A stretch of 64,000 bases of DNA from contig NZ_JALLIN010000005.1 of NCBI RefSeq assembly GCF_023630175.1, forward strand, positions 1 through 64,000. Reading direction: 5' to 3'. Shown here in pieces: positions 54,509-64,000 of this stretch. Source of the DNA: Streptomyces cellostaticus (lineage in GTDB: Bacteria > Actinomycetota > Actinomycetes > Streptomycetales > Streptomycetaceae). The translations under genes were made by a program, and so were the position numbers. The notes below the pieces were generated by a model. That model saw nothing but the letters and a program-made list of their open reading frames with translations. It had not been told where the DNA came from and did not search any database. Each line of letters starts with the position of its first letter. Position 1 is the first letter of the stretch.

Positions 54509-55513
54509 TCAGTGCGCGGCGTCGGCGATGTGCTGCGTGCCGATCCGCTTGCGGAACACCCAGTAGGTCCACCCCTGGTAGAGCAGCACGAGCGGAGTGG
54601 CGACGGCCGCGCACCACGTCATGATCTTCAAGGTGTACGGGCTGGACGAGGCGTTGGTGACCGTGAGGCTCCAGTCGCCCTCGAGCGTGGACGGCATGAC
54701 GTTCGGGAAGAGCGACAGGAAGAGCATCGCCACGGCCGCCACGATCGTCAGGCCGGACCACGCGAACGACCATCCCTCACGCCCCGCCTGGTTGGCCACC
54801 AGCGCGGCGACCAGCGCGGCGACCGCCACGACCAGCGCCACCAGGCTCTTGCCGTCACCGCTGTGGGCCTGCGTCCACAGCAGGAAGGCGAGGGCCACGA
54901 CGGCGGCGACGAGCCCGACCTTCAGCGCCAGCTTCCGCGCCCGCACCCGGATGTCGCCCACGGTCTTCAGCGCGGTGAACACCGCCCCGTGGAAGGTGAA
55001 CAGCGTCAGCGTGACCAGGCCGCCGAGCAGGGCGTAGGGGTTGAGCAGGTCCAGAAGGCCGCCGACGTACTCGAAGTTCCGGTCGATCTTCACGCCTCGC
55101 ACGATGTTCCCGAAGGCCACGCCCCACAGGAACGCCGGGACGAGAGAGGTCCAGAAGATGGCCGTCTCCCAGTTGCGCTGCCAGTTCTCCTCGGGTCGCT
55201 TGGCCCGGTACTCGAAGGCGACACCCCGGACGATCAGGCAGACCAGGATGACGAGCAGCGGCAGGTAGAAACCCGAGAAGAGGGTGGCGTACCACTCCGG
55301 GAAGGCGGCGAAGGTCGCGCCGCCCGCCGTGAGCAGCCACACCTCGTTGCCGTCCCAGACGGGCCCGATGGTGTTGATGAGCACCCGGCGTTCGGGGCGG
55401 TCGCGGGCCAGCAGCTTGGTGAGGATGCCCACCCCGAAGTCGAAGCCCTCCAGGAAGAAGTAGCCGGTCCACAGGACGGCGATCAGGACGAACCAGACGT
55501 CGTGAAGTTCCAT
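54509..55513 (-). CDS. cydB: Cytochrome bd oxidase subunit II
   Basis: 334 residues with about nine transmembrane helices. Subunit II of the quinol oxidase: starts MELHDVWFVLIAVLWTGYFFLEGFDFGVG, which contains the family's GFDFGVG signature, then IGPVWDGNEVWLLTAGGATFAAFPEWYAT and FEYRAKRP. It begins 15 bp after cydA on the same transcript and is required with CydA for the di-haem active site in the membrane. Confidence 0.96.
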   Translation of the reverse strand: MELHDVWFVLIAVLWTGYFFLEGFDFGVGILTKLLARDRPERRVLINTIGPVWDGNEVWLLTAGGATFAAFPEWYATLFSGFYLPLLVILVCLIVRGVAFEYRAKRPEENWQRNWETAIFWTSLVPAFLWGVAFGNIVRGVKIDRNFEYVGGLLDLLNPYALLGGLVTLTLFTFHGAVFTALKTVGDIRVRARKLALKVGLVAAVVALAFLLWTQAHSGDGKSLVALVVAVAALVAALVANQAGREGWSFAWSGLTIVAAVAMLFLSLFPNVMPSTLEGDWSLTVTNASSSPYTLKIMTWCAAVATPLVLLYQGWTYWVFRKRIGTQHIADAAH

Positions 55514-55528
55514 GACTGTCCCCTCGGC

Positions 55529-57037
55529 CTAGTACGAGAAGGCCATCGGCTTGTCGGCGTCACGGGTGTCGCCGCCGATCTTCGTGGGCGGGTTGAGGTC
55601 GGCCTCGGTCAGCTCGGGCGGGCCGGCCTTGACGTACTTGGCGAGCAGCTTGACCTCGACGACGGCCAGGACCGCGTACAGCGCGGTGAAGACGAGCATC
55701 GAGGTGAGGACCTCGCCCTGGGAGACACCGGGGGAGACCGCGTCGCGGGTCTGCAGGACGCCGTAGACGGCCCACGGCTGCCGGCCCATCTCGGTGAAGA
55801 TCCAGCCCCAGGAGTTGGCGATCAGCGGGAAGGCCAGGGTCCAGATGGCGACGCGCCAGAACCAGGGGGTCAGCTTCGGGCCGAGTGGCCGGTTCCGGAA
55901 CAGGACCAGATGGGGAGCCTCGTCCTCGCCCACCCGCAGGTGCTGCGGCAGCATGAACCTCTTGCGGGTCAGCCACAGCCCGGCGAGGCCGATGGCGAAG
56001 GAGGCCATGCCGAAGCCGATCATCCAGCGGAAGCCCCAGAACGCGACCGGGATGTTGGGCCGGTAGCCGCCGGGCCCGAACTTCTGCTGCTCCATCTTGT
56101 CGACGTCGTTGATGCCGGGCACGTAGGAGGTGAAGTCGTCATTGGCGAGGAACGACAGCAGGCCCGGGATCTCGACGGCCACGCTGTTGTGCCCCTTCTC
56201 CACGTCGCCGTAGGCGAAGACGGAGAACGGCGCCGGTGCCTGCCCGTCCCAGAGCGCTTCGGCGGCCGCCATCTTCATCGGCTGCTGCTTGAACATGACC
56301 TTGCCGAGGACATCACCGCTGACCGCGGTGAGCAGTCCGGCGATGACCACGGTGATCAGACCGAGCCGCAGCGAGGTCTTCATCTCGCGGACGTGCCTCT
56401 TGCGGGCCAGGTGGTAGGCGGCGATGCCCACCATGAACGCGCCCCCGGTCAGGAAGGCCGCGGACAGGGTGTGGAAGGCCTGGCTGAGCGCGGTGTTCTG
56501 GGTCAGCACGGCCCAGAAGTCGGTGAGCTCGGCCCGCCCCCGCACCTTGTCGATCCTGTAGCCCACGGGGTGCTGCATCCAGGAGTTGGCCGCGAGGATG
56601 AAGTACGCCGACAGGATCGTGCCGATCGACACCAGCCAGATGCAGGCCAGGTGGATCCGCTTGGGCAGCTTGTCCCAGCCGAAGATCCACAGGCCGATGA
56701 ACGTGGACTCGAAGAAGAAGGCGATCAGGGCCTCGAAGGCGAGCGGAGCACCGAAGATGTCACCGACGAAGCGCGAGTAGTCCGACCAGTTCATGCCGAA
56801 CTGGAACTCCTGCACGATGCCGGTGACCACACCCATCGCGATGTTGATCAGGAAGAGCTTGCCCCAGAACTTCGTCGCCCTGAGGTACTTCTCCTTCTCC
56901 GTGCGCACCCAAGCCGTCTGCAGCCCGGCCGTGAGGGCGGCCAGGGAGATGGTCAGGGGGACGAACAGAAAGTGGTAGACGGTGGTGATGCCGAACTGCC
57001 AGCGCGCCAACGTCTCCGGCGCCAGAGCCAGGTCCAC
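55529..57037 (-). CDS. cydA: Cytochrome bd oxidase subunit I
   Basis: 502 residues from GTG 57037 (GGAGAG upstream). It carries the three haems: the N-terminal LARWQFGITTVYHFLFVPLTI holds the His ligand of haem b595, the Met/His pair of haem b558 lies in the central helices, and the Q-loop region (GQAPAPFSVFAYGDVEKG and following) is the short form of actinobacteria. It terminates quinol oxidation at high oxygen affinity. A Rex operator 82-99 bp upstream links expression to the NADH/NAD+ ratio. Confidence 0.96.
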   Translation of the reverse strand: MDLALAPETLARWQFGITTVYHFLFVPLTISLAALTAGLQTAWVRTEKEKYLRATKFWGKLFLINIAMGVVTGIVQEFQFGMNWSDYSRFVGDIFGAPLAFEALIAFFFESTFIGLWIFGWDKLPKRIHLACIWLVSIGTILSAYFILAANSWMQHPVGYRIDKVRGRAELTDFWAVLTQNTALSQAFHTLSAAFLTGGAFMVGIAAYHLARKRHVREMKTSLRLGLITVVIAGLLTAVSGDVLGKVMFKQQPMKMAAAEALWDGQAPAPFSVFAYGDVEKGHNSVAVEIPGLLSFLANDDFTSYVPGINDVDKMEQQKFGPGGYRPNIPVAFWGFRWMIGFGMASFAIGLAGLWLTRKRFMLPQHLRVGEDEAPHLVLFRNRPLGPKLTPWFWRVAIWTLAFPLIANSWGWIFTEMGRQPWAVYGVLQTRDAVSPGVSQGEVLTSMLVFTALYAVLAVVEVKLLAKYVKAGPPELTEADLNPPTKIGGDTRDADKPMAFSY

Positions 57038-57118
57038 GTCGTCACTCTCCTTACTACGCCGTGGTACAGCGGCGGTTTGCTCCCTGCATCACGCACATAA
57101 GGCGCAATCGGGACGCGC

Positions 57119-57136
57119 TTGTGAACGCGTTCACAT
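57119..57136. promoter_or_regulatory. Rex operator (ROP) of the cyd operon
   Basis: TTGTGAACGCGTTCACAT matches the Rex consensus TTGTGAA-N4-TTCACAA with one end mismatch. Rex represses cydABCD in S. coelicolor when NADH is low, as established for this operon. A second TTCAC half-site adjoins at 57137. Confidence 0.9.
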
Positions 57137-57221
57137 TCACAAGCCATTATGACGCACTGGTATTCGGTCACCGCAAGGGGGTACCCCTCGGGCTCCCCGG
57201 GACAGAACGGTTCAACGGGAA

Positions 57222-57244
57222 GGGCCCCGCACCTGGCGGGGCCC
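57222..57244. terminator. Terminator after the aminotransferase gene
   Basis: A 9-bp stem GGGCCCCGC/GCGGGGCCC with loop ACCTG lies 39 bp beyond the stop on the complementary strand. Confidence 0.7.
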
Positions 57245-57282
57245 CGTCCACGCCGCGGCCCTCCGGCCGCGGCGGCCTGCTC

Positions 57283-58362
57283 TCAGCCCTCCTTGCGGAA
57301 CGCCTCCGCGACCTTCAGGAGGATGTCGTTCGCCTCGGTCTCCCCGACCGTCACCCGCACGCCCTCGCCCGGGAACGGCCGGACCACCACTCCGTGCTCC
57401 TCGCAGGCCGCGGCAAACGCCACCGTGCGCTCCCCCAGCCGCAGCCACACGAAGTTGGCCTGGGTCTCCGGCACCGTCCAGCCCTGGGAGCGCAGCCCTT
57501 CGACCACGCGGTTGCGCTCGCACACCAGCGAGCCGACCCGGCCCAGCAGCTCGTCCTCGGCCCGCAGCGACGCGACCGCCGCCTCCTGCGCGAGCTGGCT
57601 GACACCGAAGGGCACCGCCGTCTTGCGCAGCGCCGCCGCCACGGGCTCGTGGGCGATCGCGAAACCGACGCGCAGCCCGGCGAGGCCGTAGGCCTTGGAG
57701 AAGGTACGCAGCACGCAGACGTTGGGCCGATCCCGGTACAGCTCGACGCCGTCGGGCACCTCGGGGTCGCGGATGAACTCGCGGTAGGCCTCGTCCAGGA
57801 CCACCAGCACGTCCTTGGGCACCCGGTCGAGGAACCGTTCCAGCTCGGCCCGCCGCACCACCGTGCCGGTCGGGTTGTTGGGGTTGCAGACGAAGATCAG
57901 CCGCGTCCGCCCGGTGATCGCGTCGGCCATGGCGTCCAGGTCGTGGACGTCGCCGGGGGTGAGCGGCACCTGGACCGAGCGTGCCCCGCTGACCTGGGTG
58001 ATGATCGGGTACGCCTCGAAGGAGCGCCAGGCGTACATCACCTCGTCACCGGGCCCGCTGGTCGCCTGGACGAGCTGCTGGGCGACGCCGACCGAGCCGG
58101 TGCCGGTGGCGAGGTGGGCGAGCGGGACGGCGAACCGCTCCGACAGCTCCTCCATCAGCCCGCTGCAGGCCATGTCGGGGTAGCGGTTGAAGTTGCGGGC
58201 GGCCGCGGTCACGCTCTCCATCACGCCGGGGAGCGGGGGATACGGGTTCTCGTTGGAGGACAGCTTGTAGGCGACCGGCCCGCCGGCCGCGGCCGGCCTG
58301 CCCGGCTTGTAGGTGGGGATACCCTCCAGCTCGGCGCGCAGCTTGGGGCTCGTCTCGCTCAC
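57283..58362 (-). CDS. hisC: Histidinol-phosphate/aromatic aminotransferase (HisC type)
   Basis: 359 residues from GTG 58362 (GAGGAGGA upstream). A class I PLP-dependent fold: [44 protein letters not shown] and the PLP lysine in [15 protein letters not shown], with the terminal [14 protein letters not shown] arginine binding the carboxylate. Many actinobacteria carry such a second copy apart from the his operon, and it often acts on phenylpyruvate or other aromatic acids. With pheA in the window, an aromatic role is attractive but unproven. Confidence 0.88.
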   Translation of the reverse strand: MSETSPKLRAELEGIPTYKPGRPAAAGGPVAYKLSSNENPYPPLPGVMESVTAAARNFNRYPDMACSGLMEELSERFAVPLAHLATGTGSVGVAQQLVQATSGPGDEVMYAWRSFEAYPIITQVSGARSVQVPLTPGDVHDLDAMADAITGRTRLIFVCNPNNPTGTVVRRAELERFLDRVPKDVLVVLDEAYREFIRDPEVPDGVELYRDRPNVCVLRTFSKAYGLAGLRVGFAIAHEPVAAALRKTAVPFGVSQLAQEAAVASLRAEDELLGRVGSLVCERNRVVEGLRSQGWTVPETQANFVWLRLGERTVAFAAACEEHGVVVRPFPGEGVRVTVGETEANDILLKVAEAFRKEG

Positions 58363-58790
58363 CGCAGTCCTCCTCGCGACCACCGGCGGCCCGTCGACGC
58401 CGCCGGCTTCCAATGCTCCACACCCTATGAGGATTCGGCCCCGCTGCGTACAGGTGGGGACGACGGGAGTCCAGCCTCTTCCGTAGCACAGGCATCAGGG
58501 GCATCACCGTACGAAGGAGTGCGTACCAGGGGGCGCCCCATACATATATCTACGCGCCGGTGGCTCACGCCCTGGCGCGCATCACCCGTGAAGGTGAGTT
58601 GAGACCTCTTCGAGACATCGGCGCCTTGGCAGGCCCACACCCTTCGGCAGGCCACGTCCTATCACTGAAACGTCCAACTACCTTGCTTTCCAAGGCCGTT
58701 AGATGCTTTCGGCCATGCAGAAACGTGCCTGTCAATGCATGCATATGCGTCCGCACTACCCCACCGCATGAGCCCTACTATCGGCTCGCC
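58363..58790. other. Divergent promoter region of hisC-type and LacI genes
   Basis: 428 bp. An A+T-rich patch CATACATATATC (58539-58550) may be a promoter. TACTAT (58776-58781) lies 9 nt before the LacI ATG. No gene is supported. Confidence 0.45.
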
Positions 58791-59903
58791 ATGACAGCAG
58801 CAGGGAAGCACCAGGTGAGCCGCGCGGAAACCTCACGTCGAGGCAGCCGGCCGGGCCGGGCGGGCATCAGAGACGTGGCCGCCGCCGCCGGAGTCTCCAT
58901 CACGACCGTGTCCGACGCCCTCAACGGCAAGGGCCGGCTCCCGGACGCCACCCGGCGCCACGTCCGCGAGGTCGCCGACCGACTGGGGTACCGCCCCTCG
59001 GCCGCCGCCCGCACCCTCCGTACCGGCAAGTCGGGCCTGATCGGCCTGACCGTGACGACGTACGGGGATGAACCTTTCACCTTCACCGAGTTCGCCTACT
59101 TCGCCGAGATGGCCCGGGCCGCCACCTCCGCCGCGCTCGCCCGCGGCTACGCCCTGGTCATCCTGCCCGCGACCTCCCGCCACGACGTGTGGTCCAACGT
59201 CGCCCTGGACGGCACGGTCGTCATCGACCCCTCCGACCAGGACCCGGTGGTCAGCGAGCTGGTCCGGCAGGGGCTGCCGGTCGTGTCCGACGGCCGCCCG
59301 GCCGGCTCGCTCCCGGTCACCGCCTGGGTCGACAACGACCACGAGGCCGCCGTCCTCGGCATCCTCGACCACCTCGCCGACGCCGGCGCCCGCCGCATCG
59401 GCCTGCTCACCGGCACCACGACGGACACCTACACCCATCTGTCCACCACCGCCTACCTGCGCTGGTGCAAGCGGGTGGGCCAGGACCCGGTCTACGAGGC
59501 CTACCCCGCGCACGACCCCTGCGCGGGCACCGTCGCGGCCGACCGGCTGCTCGCCCGGCCCGACCGGCCCGACGCCGTGTACGGCCTCTTCGACCCCAAC
59601 GGCACCGATCTCCTCGCCGCCGCCCGCCGCTACGGCCTGCGCGTCCCCGACGACCTGCTGCTGGTGTGCTGCAGCGAGTCCGCGGTCTACGCCAACACCG
59701 AGCCGCCCATCACCACGCTCTCCCTGAAGCCGCGCCGGATCGGGACCGCCGTCGTGCAACTCCTCATCGACGCCATCGAGGGCGTCGAGTCGGACCACCC
59801 CGTGGAACAGGTGATACCGACCGAGCTGATCGTGCGCACCTCGTCCCAGCGGCGCCCTCCGCGCACGACGATCAGCCCGCCGAGGACCCCGGAGAGGGGG
59901 TAG
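58791..59903 (+). CDS. LacI-family transcriptional regulator
   Basis: 370 residues. N-terminal HTH and hinge (about 25-75: IRDVAAAAGVSITTVSDALNGKGRLPDATRRHVREVADRLGYRPSAAARTLRTG) followed by a periplasmic-binding-protein-like sensor domain (LIGLTVTTYG, VVIDPSDQDPVVSELVRQGLPVVSDGRP, AVYGLFDPNGTDLLAAARRYGLRVPDDLLLV). The HTH serine/threonine residues and the LNGKGR spacing are normal. Effector and targets are unknown; no sugar-utilisation genes are adjacent. The last 20 residues are Arg/Pro-rich. Confidence 0.92.
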   Translation: MTAAGKHQVSRAETSRRGSRPGRAGIRDVAAAAGVSITTVSDALNGKGRLPDATRRHVREVADRLGYRPSAAARTLRTGKSGLIGLTVTTYGDEPFTFTEFAYFAEMARAATSAALARGYALVILPATSRHDVWSNVALDGTVVIDPSDQDPVVSELVRQGLPVVSDGRPAGSLPVTAWVDNDHEAAVLGILDHLADAGARRIGLLTGTTTDTYTHLSTTAYLRWCKRVGQDPVYEAYPAHDPCAGTVAADRLLARPDRPDAVYGLFDPNGTDLLAAARRYGLRVPDDLLLVCCSESAVYANTEPPITTLSLKPRRIGTAVVQLLIDAIEGVESDHPVEQVIPTELIVRTSSQRRPPRTTISPPRTPERG

Positions 59904-60291
59904 CGGACGGGCCGCCGCCCGCACGGTGACCGAAGAGCGCGCGGTGACCGCCGGGCAGCGGGGCTCGAGGGGCCACGACCGGGGCGCGAGGGGCCACGAC
60001 GGCGGGGCCGGCGCCGCAGCACCCGCCCGGCCCGCCTCCCGCAGCGCCGTCCGCCACGGTCCGGGGCCACCGGCGAGTGCGCCGTAGGGCCCGCCCGCCG
60101 CCGGTCAACCGGTCGAAACAGCGCTCAAACGGGATGAAAGCCGCGATGAACTGGAGTCTCGCTCCGATTCACCACCCCTGGGTCATCACACGGAACGACG
60201 CGCATTCCTATGATGGGCCCACGACACCGCGGGCCGCTGCGACCAGGCAGTCCGAAGCGGTGCAGCTGCGGCGTGATGGTGGAGGGGTCTG
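59904..60291. other. Intergenic region with a candidate promoter
   Basis: 388 bp. TATGAT at 60209-60214 is a good -10, 77 bp before the metallophosphoesterase gene; the corresponding -35 is weak. Short direct repeats of GGGGCGCGAGGGGCCACGAC type occur at about 59960-60000. No gene recognised. Confidence 0.45.
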
Positions 60292-61362
60292 ATGACTCAG
60301 GGGGCCGGTCGGGGACCCGAGGTGGAGCGGACGGCGACGTTGCGCGACTTCCGGGTGCCCGCGTACGTCAACGAGACCGGTCCGTACACCCGAACCCACC
60401 CCGGTGACACCGTGCCACCCATGGACGAGGCCTACCCCGAGGGCTACACACCCACCCAGCGCGACCTTCCCGTCATCAAGCGCGGCGACACGCTGCAGGT
60501 GACCGTCGAGCCGGCCCCCGCGGACCCGCAGCCGGCCGCCGGCCCGGGCCCGCTGTACGTCGTCGGTGACGTCCACGGCTACCTGGACGAACTGCTCTCC
60601 GCCCTGCGGGAGAAGGGGCTGGTCGACGCCGACGGGCAGTGGAGCGCGGGCACCGCCCGGCTGTGGTTCCTCGGTGACTTCACCGACCGCGGCCCCGACG
60701 GCATCGGGGTCATCGACCTGGTCATGCGGCTGAGCGCCGAGGCGGCCGCGGCCGGCGGCTACTGCAAGGCCCTCATGGGCAACCACGAGCTGCTGCTGCT
60801 CGGCGCGAAGCGGTTCGGCGACACCCCGGTCCACTCCGGCGCGGGCACCGCCACCTTCCAGGCGGCCTGGCTGCTCAACGGCGGGCAGAAGACCGACATG
60901 GACCGCCTCCAGGACCACCACCTGCAGTGGATGTCCCGCCTCGACGCCGTGGAGGAGGTCGACGGGCATCTGCTCATCCACTCCGACACCACCGCCTACC
61001 TCGACTACGGCGACTCGATCGAGGCGGTCAACGACACCGTCCGCGAGACCATCACCCGCAACGACGCGGACGAGGTCTGGGACCTGTTCCGCAAGTTCAC
61101 CAAGCGGTTCTCCTTCCGTGACGAGGGCGGCGCGGAAGCCGTGCGCTCCCTGCTGGACACGTACGGCGGCACCCGCGTCGTGCACGGTCACAGCCCCATC
61201 CCCTACCTGCTCGGCGAAGTGGGATCCGAGGACTCCGAGGAGGACGACGGCCCCTCGGTGGAGGGACCGCACATCTACGCCGACGGGCTCGCCATCGCCA
61301 TGGACGGCGGCGTGACCATGGCCGGCAAGCTGCTGGTCCAGCAACTGCCCCTGAGCGGCTGA
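60292..61362 (+). CDS. Metallophosphoesterase (PPP-type)
   Basis: 356 residues from ATG 60292 (GGAGGGG upstream). The calcineurin-like core (about 83-320) has the metal motifs GDVHGYLDEL (GDxHG), LGDFTDRGPDG (GDxxDRG) and GNHELLLLG (GNHE), with a later His pair in LLIHSDT and VVHGHSPI. These resemble PrpA/Ap4A-hydrolase-like and serine/threonine phosphatases. The substrate could be a nucleotide or phosphoprotein. A 75-residue N-terminal extension is disordered. Confidence 0.9.
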   Translation: MTQGAGRGPEVERTATLRDFRVPAYVNETGPYTRTHPGDTVPPMDEAYPEGYTPTQRDLPVIKRGDTLQVTVEPAPADPQPAAGPGPLYVVGDVHGYLDELLSALREKGLVDADGQWSAGTARLWFLGDFTDRGPDGIGVIDLVMRLSAEAAAAGGYCKALMGNHELLLLGAKRFGDTPVHSGAGTATFQAAWLLNGGQKTDMDRLQDHHLQWMSRLDAVEEVDGHLLIHSDTTAYLDYGDSIEAVNDTVRETITRNDADEVWDLFRKFTKRFSFRDEGGAEAVRSLLDTYGGTRVVHGHSPIPYLLGEVGSEDSEEDDGPSVEGPHIYADGLAIAMDGGVTMAGKLLVQQLPLSG

Positions 61363-61543
61363 GCGTTCGCCGGGCTGATCGAGTCCGACCGGATCCACCC
61401 GGGTCGGCACCCAATTTCCGGCAACCCCCTGTCACCGCGTGGCGTCGCGGCTCTACCATCGGCTTATCCGTAGCAGGCTCCCCTCCGTTTCTGCCCGACG
61501 GCTCGCCGGCGTGCGAGCCCCAAGCCCTACGGAGCATCGGGGG

Positions 61544-62407
61544 ATGCACATGAACAGCGTTCCGCAGCACCTGCTGAGCGAGGACCGCCAGGAATTCGAG
61601 CGGGTCCTCGATGAGGCGCTGCGCTCCGCACCCCAGCGACCCGAACTGGCCGCTGTCGGACAACGGCTCAACCCGGAACAACTGCGCACCATGGCGCTCA
61701 ACGCCACCGCGCTGATCACGGCGGCCGCGGCGGCCGAGTACCAGCACTACGTGAAGGTCCGTGAGGAAGTGCGCCGCCCTGCGCCGTCCATCGGCTCGGC
61801 CCCCGGCGACAGCGGCTCGGAGGGGCCGGGCGCGAACCCCGTGGGCCTCGCCACCGCCCTCGGCGAGGCCGCCGAGACCACCGGCGCGGGCGCCGTCGCC
61901 GTGATCGCGGTACTGGCTCCCGTCCTCGCCGGGACCGCCGCGGCGATCTTCCTGCTCGTCGGATACATCCTGAGGATGCTGGCCCCCGGGCAGGCCTTCG
62001 CCCGGACCATGCTCACCGCCGGCTGGGTGTTCGGCGCCGTGACCGCCGCCGCGATCCTGGTCGCCGGTGCCGGGCTGCTGCTCACCGCCCTGCGCAACAG
62101 CGCCGCGGCGGAGGCCGGAGCGCATCACGCGGCCGACGCGGAGGTGGCCAGGGCCAGAGAGGCCTGGCGGGAGGCCCTGCTGGAACGCGGCGTCCTGCCG
62201 TTCCTGCGGGACGCGCTGGCCCAGCCCGGCGCGGCCCCAGTGCGCCCCACGGCTCCGTCGGCCCCGACAAGCCGCATGCCGCGCCTCGGCTACGGCCGCC
62301 CCGGCTTCAGCAGCCCGGACGACGGCTCCGTCTCCGACCGTCCGAGCTTCAGCAGCCCCGACTACACCAGCCCCGAGTTCGGCGGCCCCGAACACCTGCC
62401 GGAATAG
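61544..62407 (+). CDS. Hypothetical two-helix membrane protein
   Basis: 287 residues; ATG 61544 (ATG 61550 is an alternative with GGGGGA 6 nt upstream). The N-terminal helical part (MNSVPQHLLSEDRQEFERVLDEALRSAP, then LRTMALNATALITAAAAAEYQHYVKVREE) is followed by two transmembrane helices (AVAVIAVLAPVLAGTAAAIFLLVGYIL and MLTAGWVFGAVTAAAILVAGAGLLL). A helical segment and a Ser/Pro-rich tail with repeated FSSPD/FGGPE motifs complete it. I recognise only a Streptomyces-conserved unknown. Confidence 0.72.
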   Translation: MHMNSVPQHLLSEDRQEFERVLDEALRSAPQRPELAAVGQRLNPEQLRTMALNATALITAAAAAEYQHYVKVREEVRRPAPSIGSAPGDSGSEGPGANPVGLATALGEAAETTGAGAVAVIAVLAPVLAGTAAAIFLLVGYILRMLAPGQAFARTMLTAGWVFGAVTAAAILVAGAGLLLTALRNSAAAEAGAHHAADAEVARAREAWREALLERGVLPFLRDALAQPGAAPVRPTAPSAPTSRMPRLGYGRPGFSSPDDGSVSDRPSFSSPDYTSPEFGGPEHLPE

Positions 62408-62454
62408 CCGGCCCGCGCCCCTGCGTGCCGAACGCCCGCCGGCTCCCGCCGAAC

Positions 62455-62498
62455 GCCCGCCGGCACGGTGGCGGCCGGCCGCCACCGTGCCGGCGGGC
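62455..62498. terminator. Perfect 22-bp inverted repeat terminator
   Basis: A 44-nt perfect palindrome (62455-62476 with 62477-62498) in the gap between the convergent membrane-protein and thiC genes. It can form a long hairpin or cruciform. GCCCGCCGGC-type direct repeats precede it. Confidence 0.85.
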
Positions 62499-62593
62499 GG
62501 GCACGGTGGCGATCCCACCGCGTCATCCGAGCAGCCGGGGCCCGGCACGCCCCGGAGCCCGGTGCCCGGAGCCCGGTGCCCGGCGCGGCGGAA

Positions 62594-64000
<1,407 letters not shown>

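Noticed and set aside
52871..57100. 1409-codon plus-strand open frame across cydCD, cydB and cydA
   Set aside because: A shadow frame of three well-supported complementary-strand genes, with His/Gln/Arg/Gly-rich nonsense composition.
57180..57200. GGGGGTACCCC palindrome upstream of cydA as a CsoR copper operator
   Set aside because: The half-sites are in the wrong order relative to the CsoR-type TACCC...GGGTA pattern as I know it, and the adjacent genes are explained by Rex.

Overview
The base composition (very high G+C), GTG and TTG starts, leaderless promoters and gene content (serS, pheA, cydA-cydB-cydCD, thiC, a copper-trafficking operon ending in a DyP peroxidase) point to a Streptomyces chromosome. 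A perfect parS site, a second near-parS site and groups of DnaA boxes suggest the central, oriC-proximal part of a linear chromosome. The order of the housekeeping genes resembles the S. coelicolor SCO39xx region as I remember it.

Layout. 1-8.4 kb: 3' end of a receiver-domain protein, an acyl-CoA ligase with a palindromic operator, a SigE-type ECF sigma factor, a prim-pol protein with a LexA-like box, an MFS exporter divergent from its probable ArsR-type regulator, a GNAT and a VOC/PhnB protein. 8.4-16.75 kb: an accessory island at tRNA-Ser(UGA). The intact tRNA (16660-16746) and a 58-bp identical copy of its 3' half (10679-10736) bracket about 6.0 kb. This segment carries a small Bell/HeLo-like protein gene overlapping an NB-ARC/TPR (NLR-like) gene with eight nearly identical 126-bp repeats, a broken glycosyltransferase, a 5'-truncated tyrosine integrase and a small HTH gene. 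Outside the inner att copy lie a second copy of the tRNA-downstream repeat, a TTA-codon-containing hypothetical gene and a composite EACC1-like/FtsZ pseudogene. 16.8-28.4 kb: HtrA-like protease, GDPD, two HATPase (anti-sigma-like) proteins, a SEC-C protein, a second prim-pol protein, a GAF/PP2C phosphatase behind an in-frame stop, and aminopeptidase P. 28.6-33.8 kb: ycnI, then the copper genes sco-ecuC-copCD-dtpA. 33.9-37.5 kb: pheA, serS and a HAD phosphatase, with DnaA boxes between pheA and serS. 37.5-37.6 kb: a tRNA-Ser-like gene with an abnormal anticodon arm. 38.2-41.8 kb: a four-gene ABC transporter cluster. 42-45.6 kb: a translationally coupled M24 peptidase / hydrolase-SDR fusion / MerR operon. 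45.6-50.9 kb: DnaA boxes, kptA, a partial duplication of an LLM oxidoreductase on either side of a secreted propeller protein, and a second HAD. 50.9-57.1 kb: cydA-cydB-cydCD behind a Rex operator. 57.3-64 kb: hisC-type aminotransferase, LacI regulator, metallophosphoesterase, a membrane protein and the 3' part of thiC.

The best candidate for an undescribed system is the overlapping gene pair at 10956-14166. The C-terminus of the small helical protein and the N-terminus of the NLR-like ATPase share a TGDAIAxGxG motif encoded by different codons. This fits amyloid-type signalling from an NLR sensor with a rapidly diversifying TPR array to a membrane-active effector. Function is inferred; no homology search could be run.
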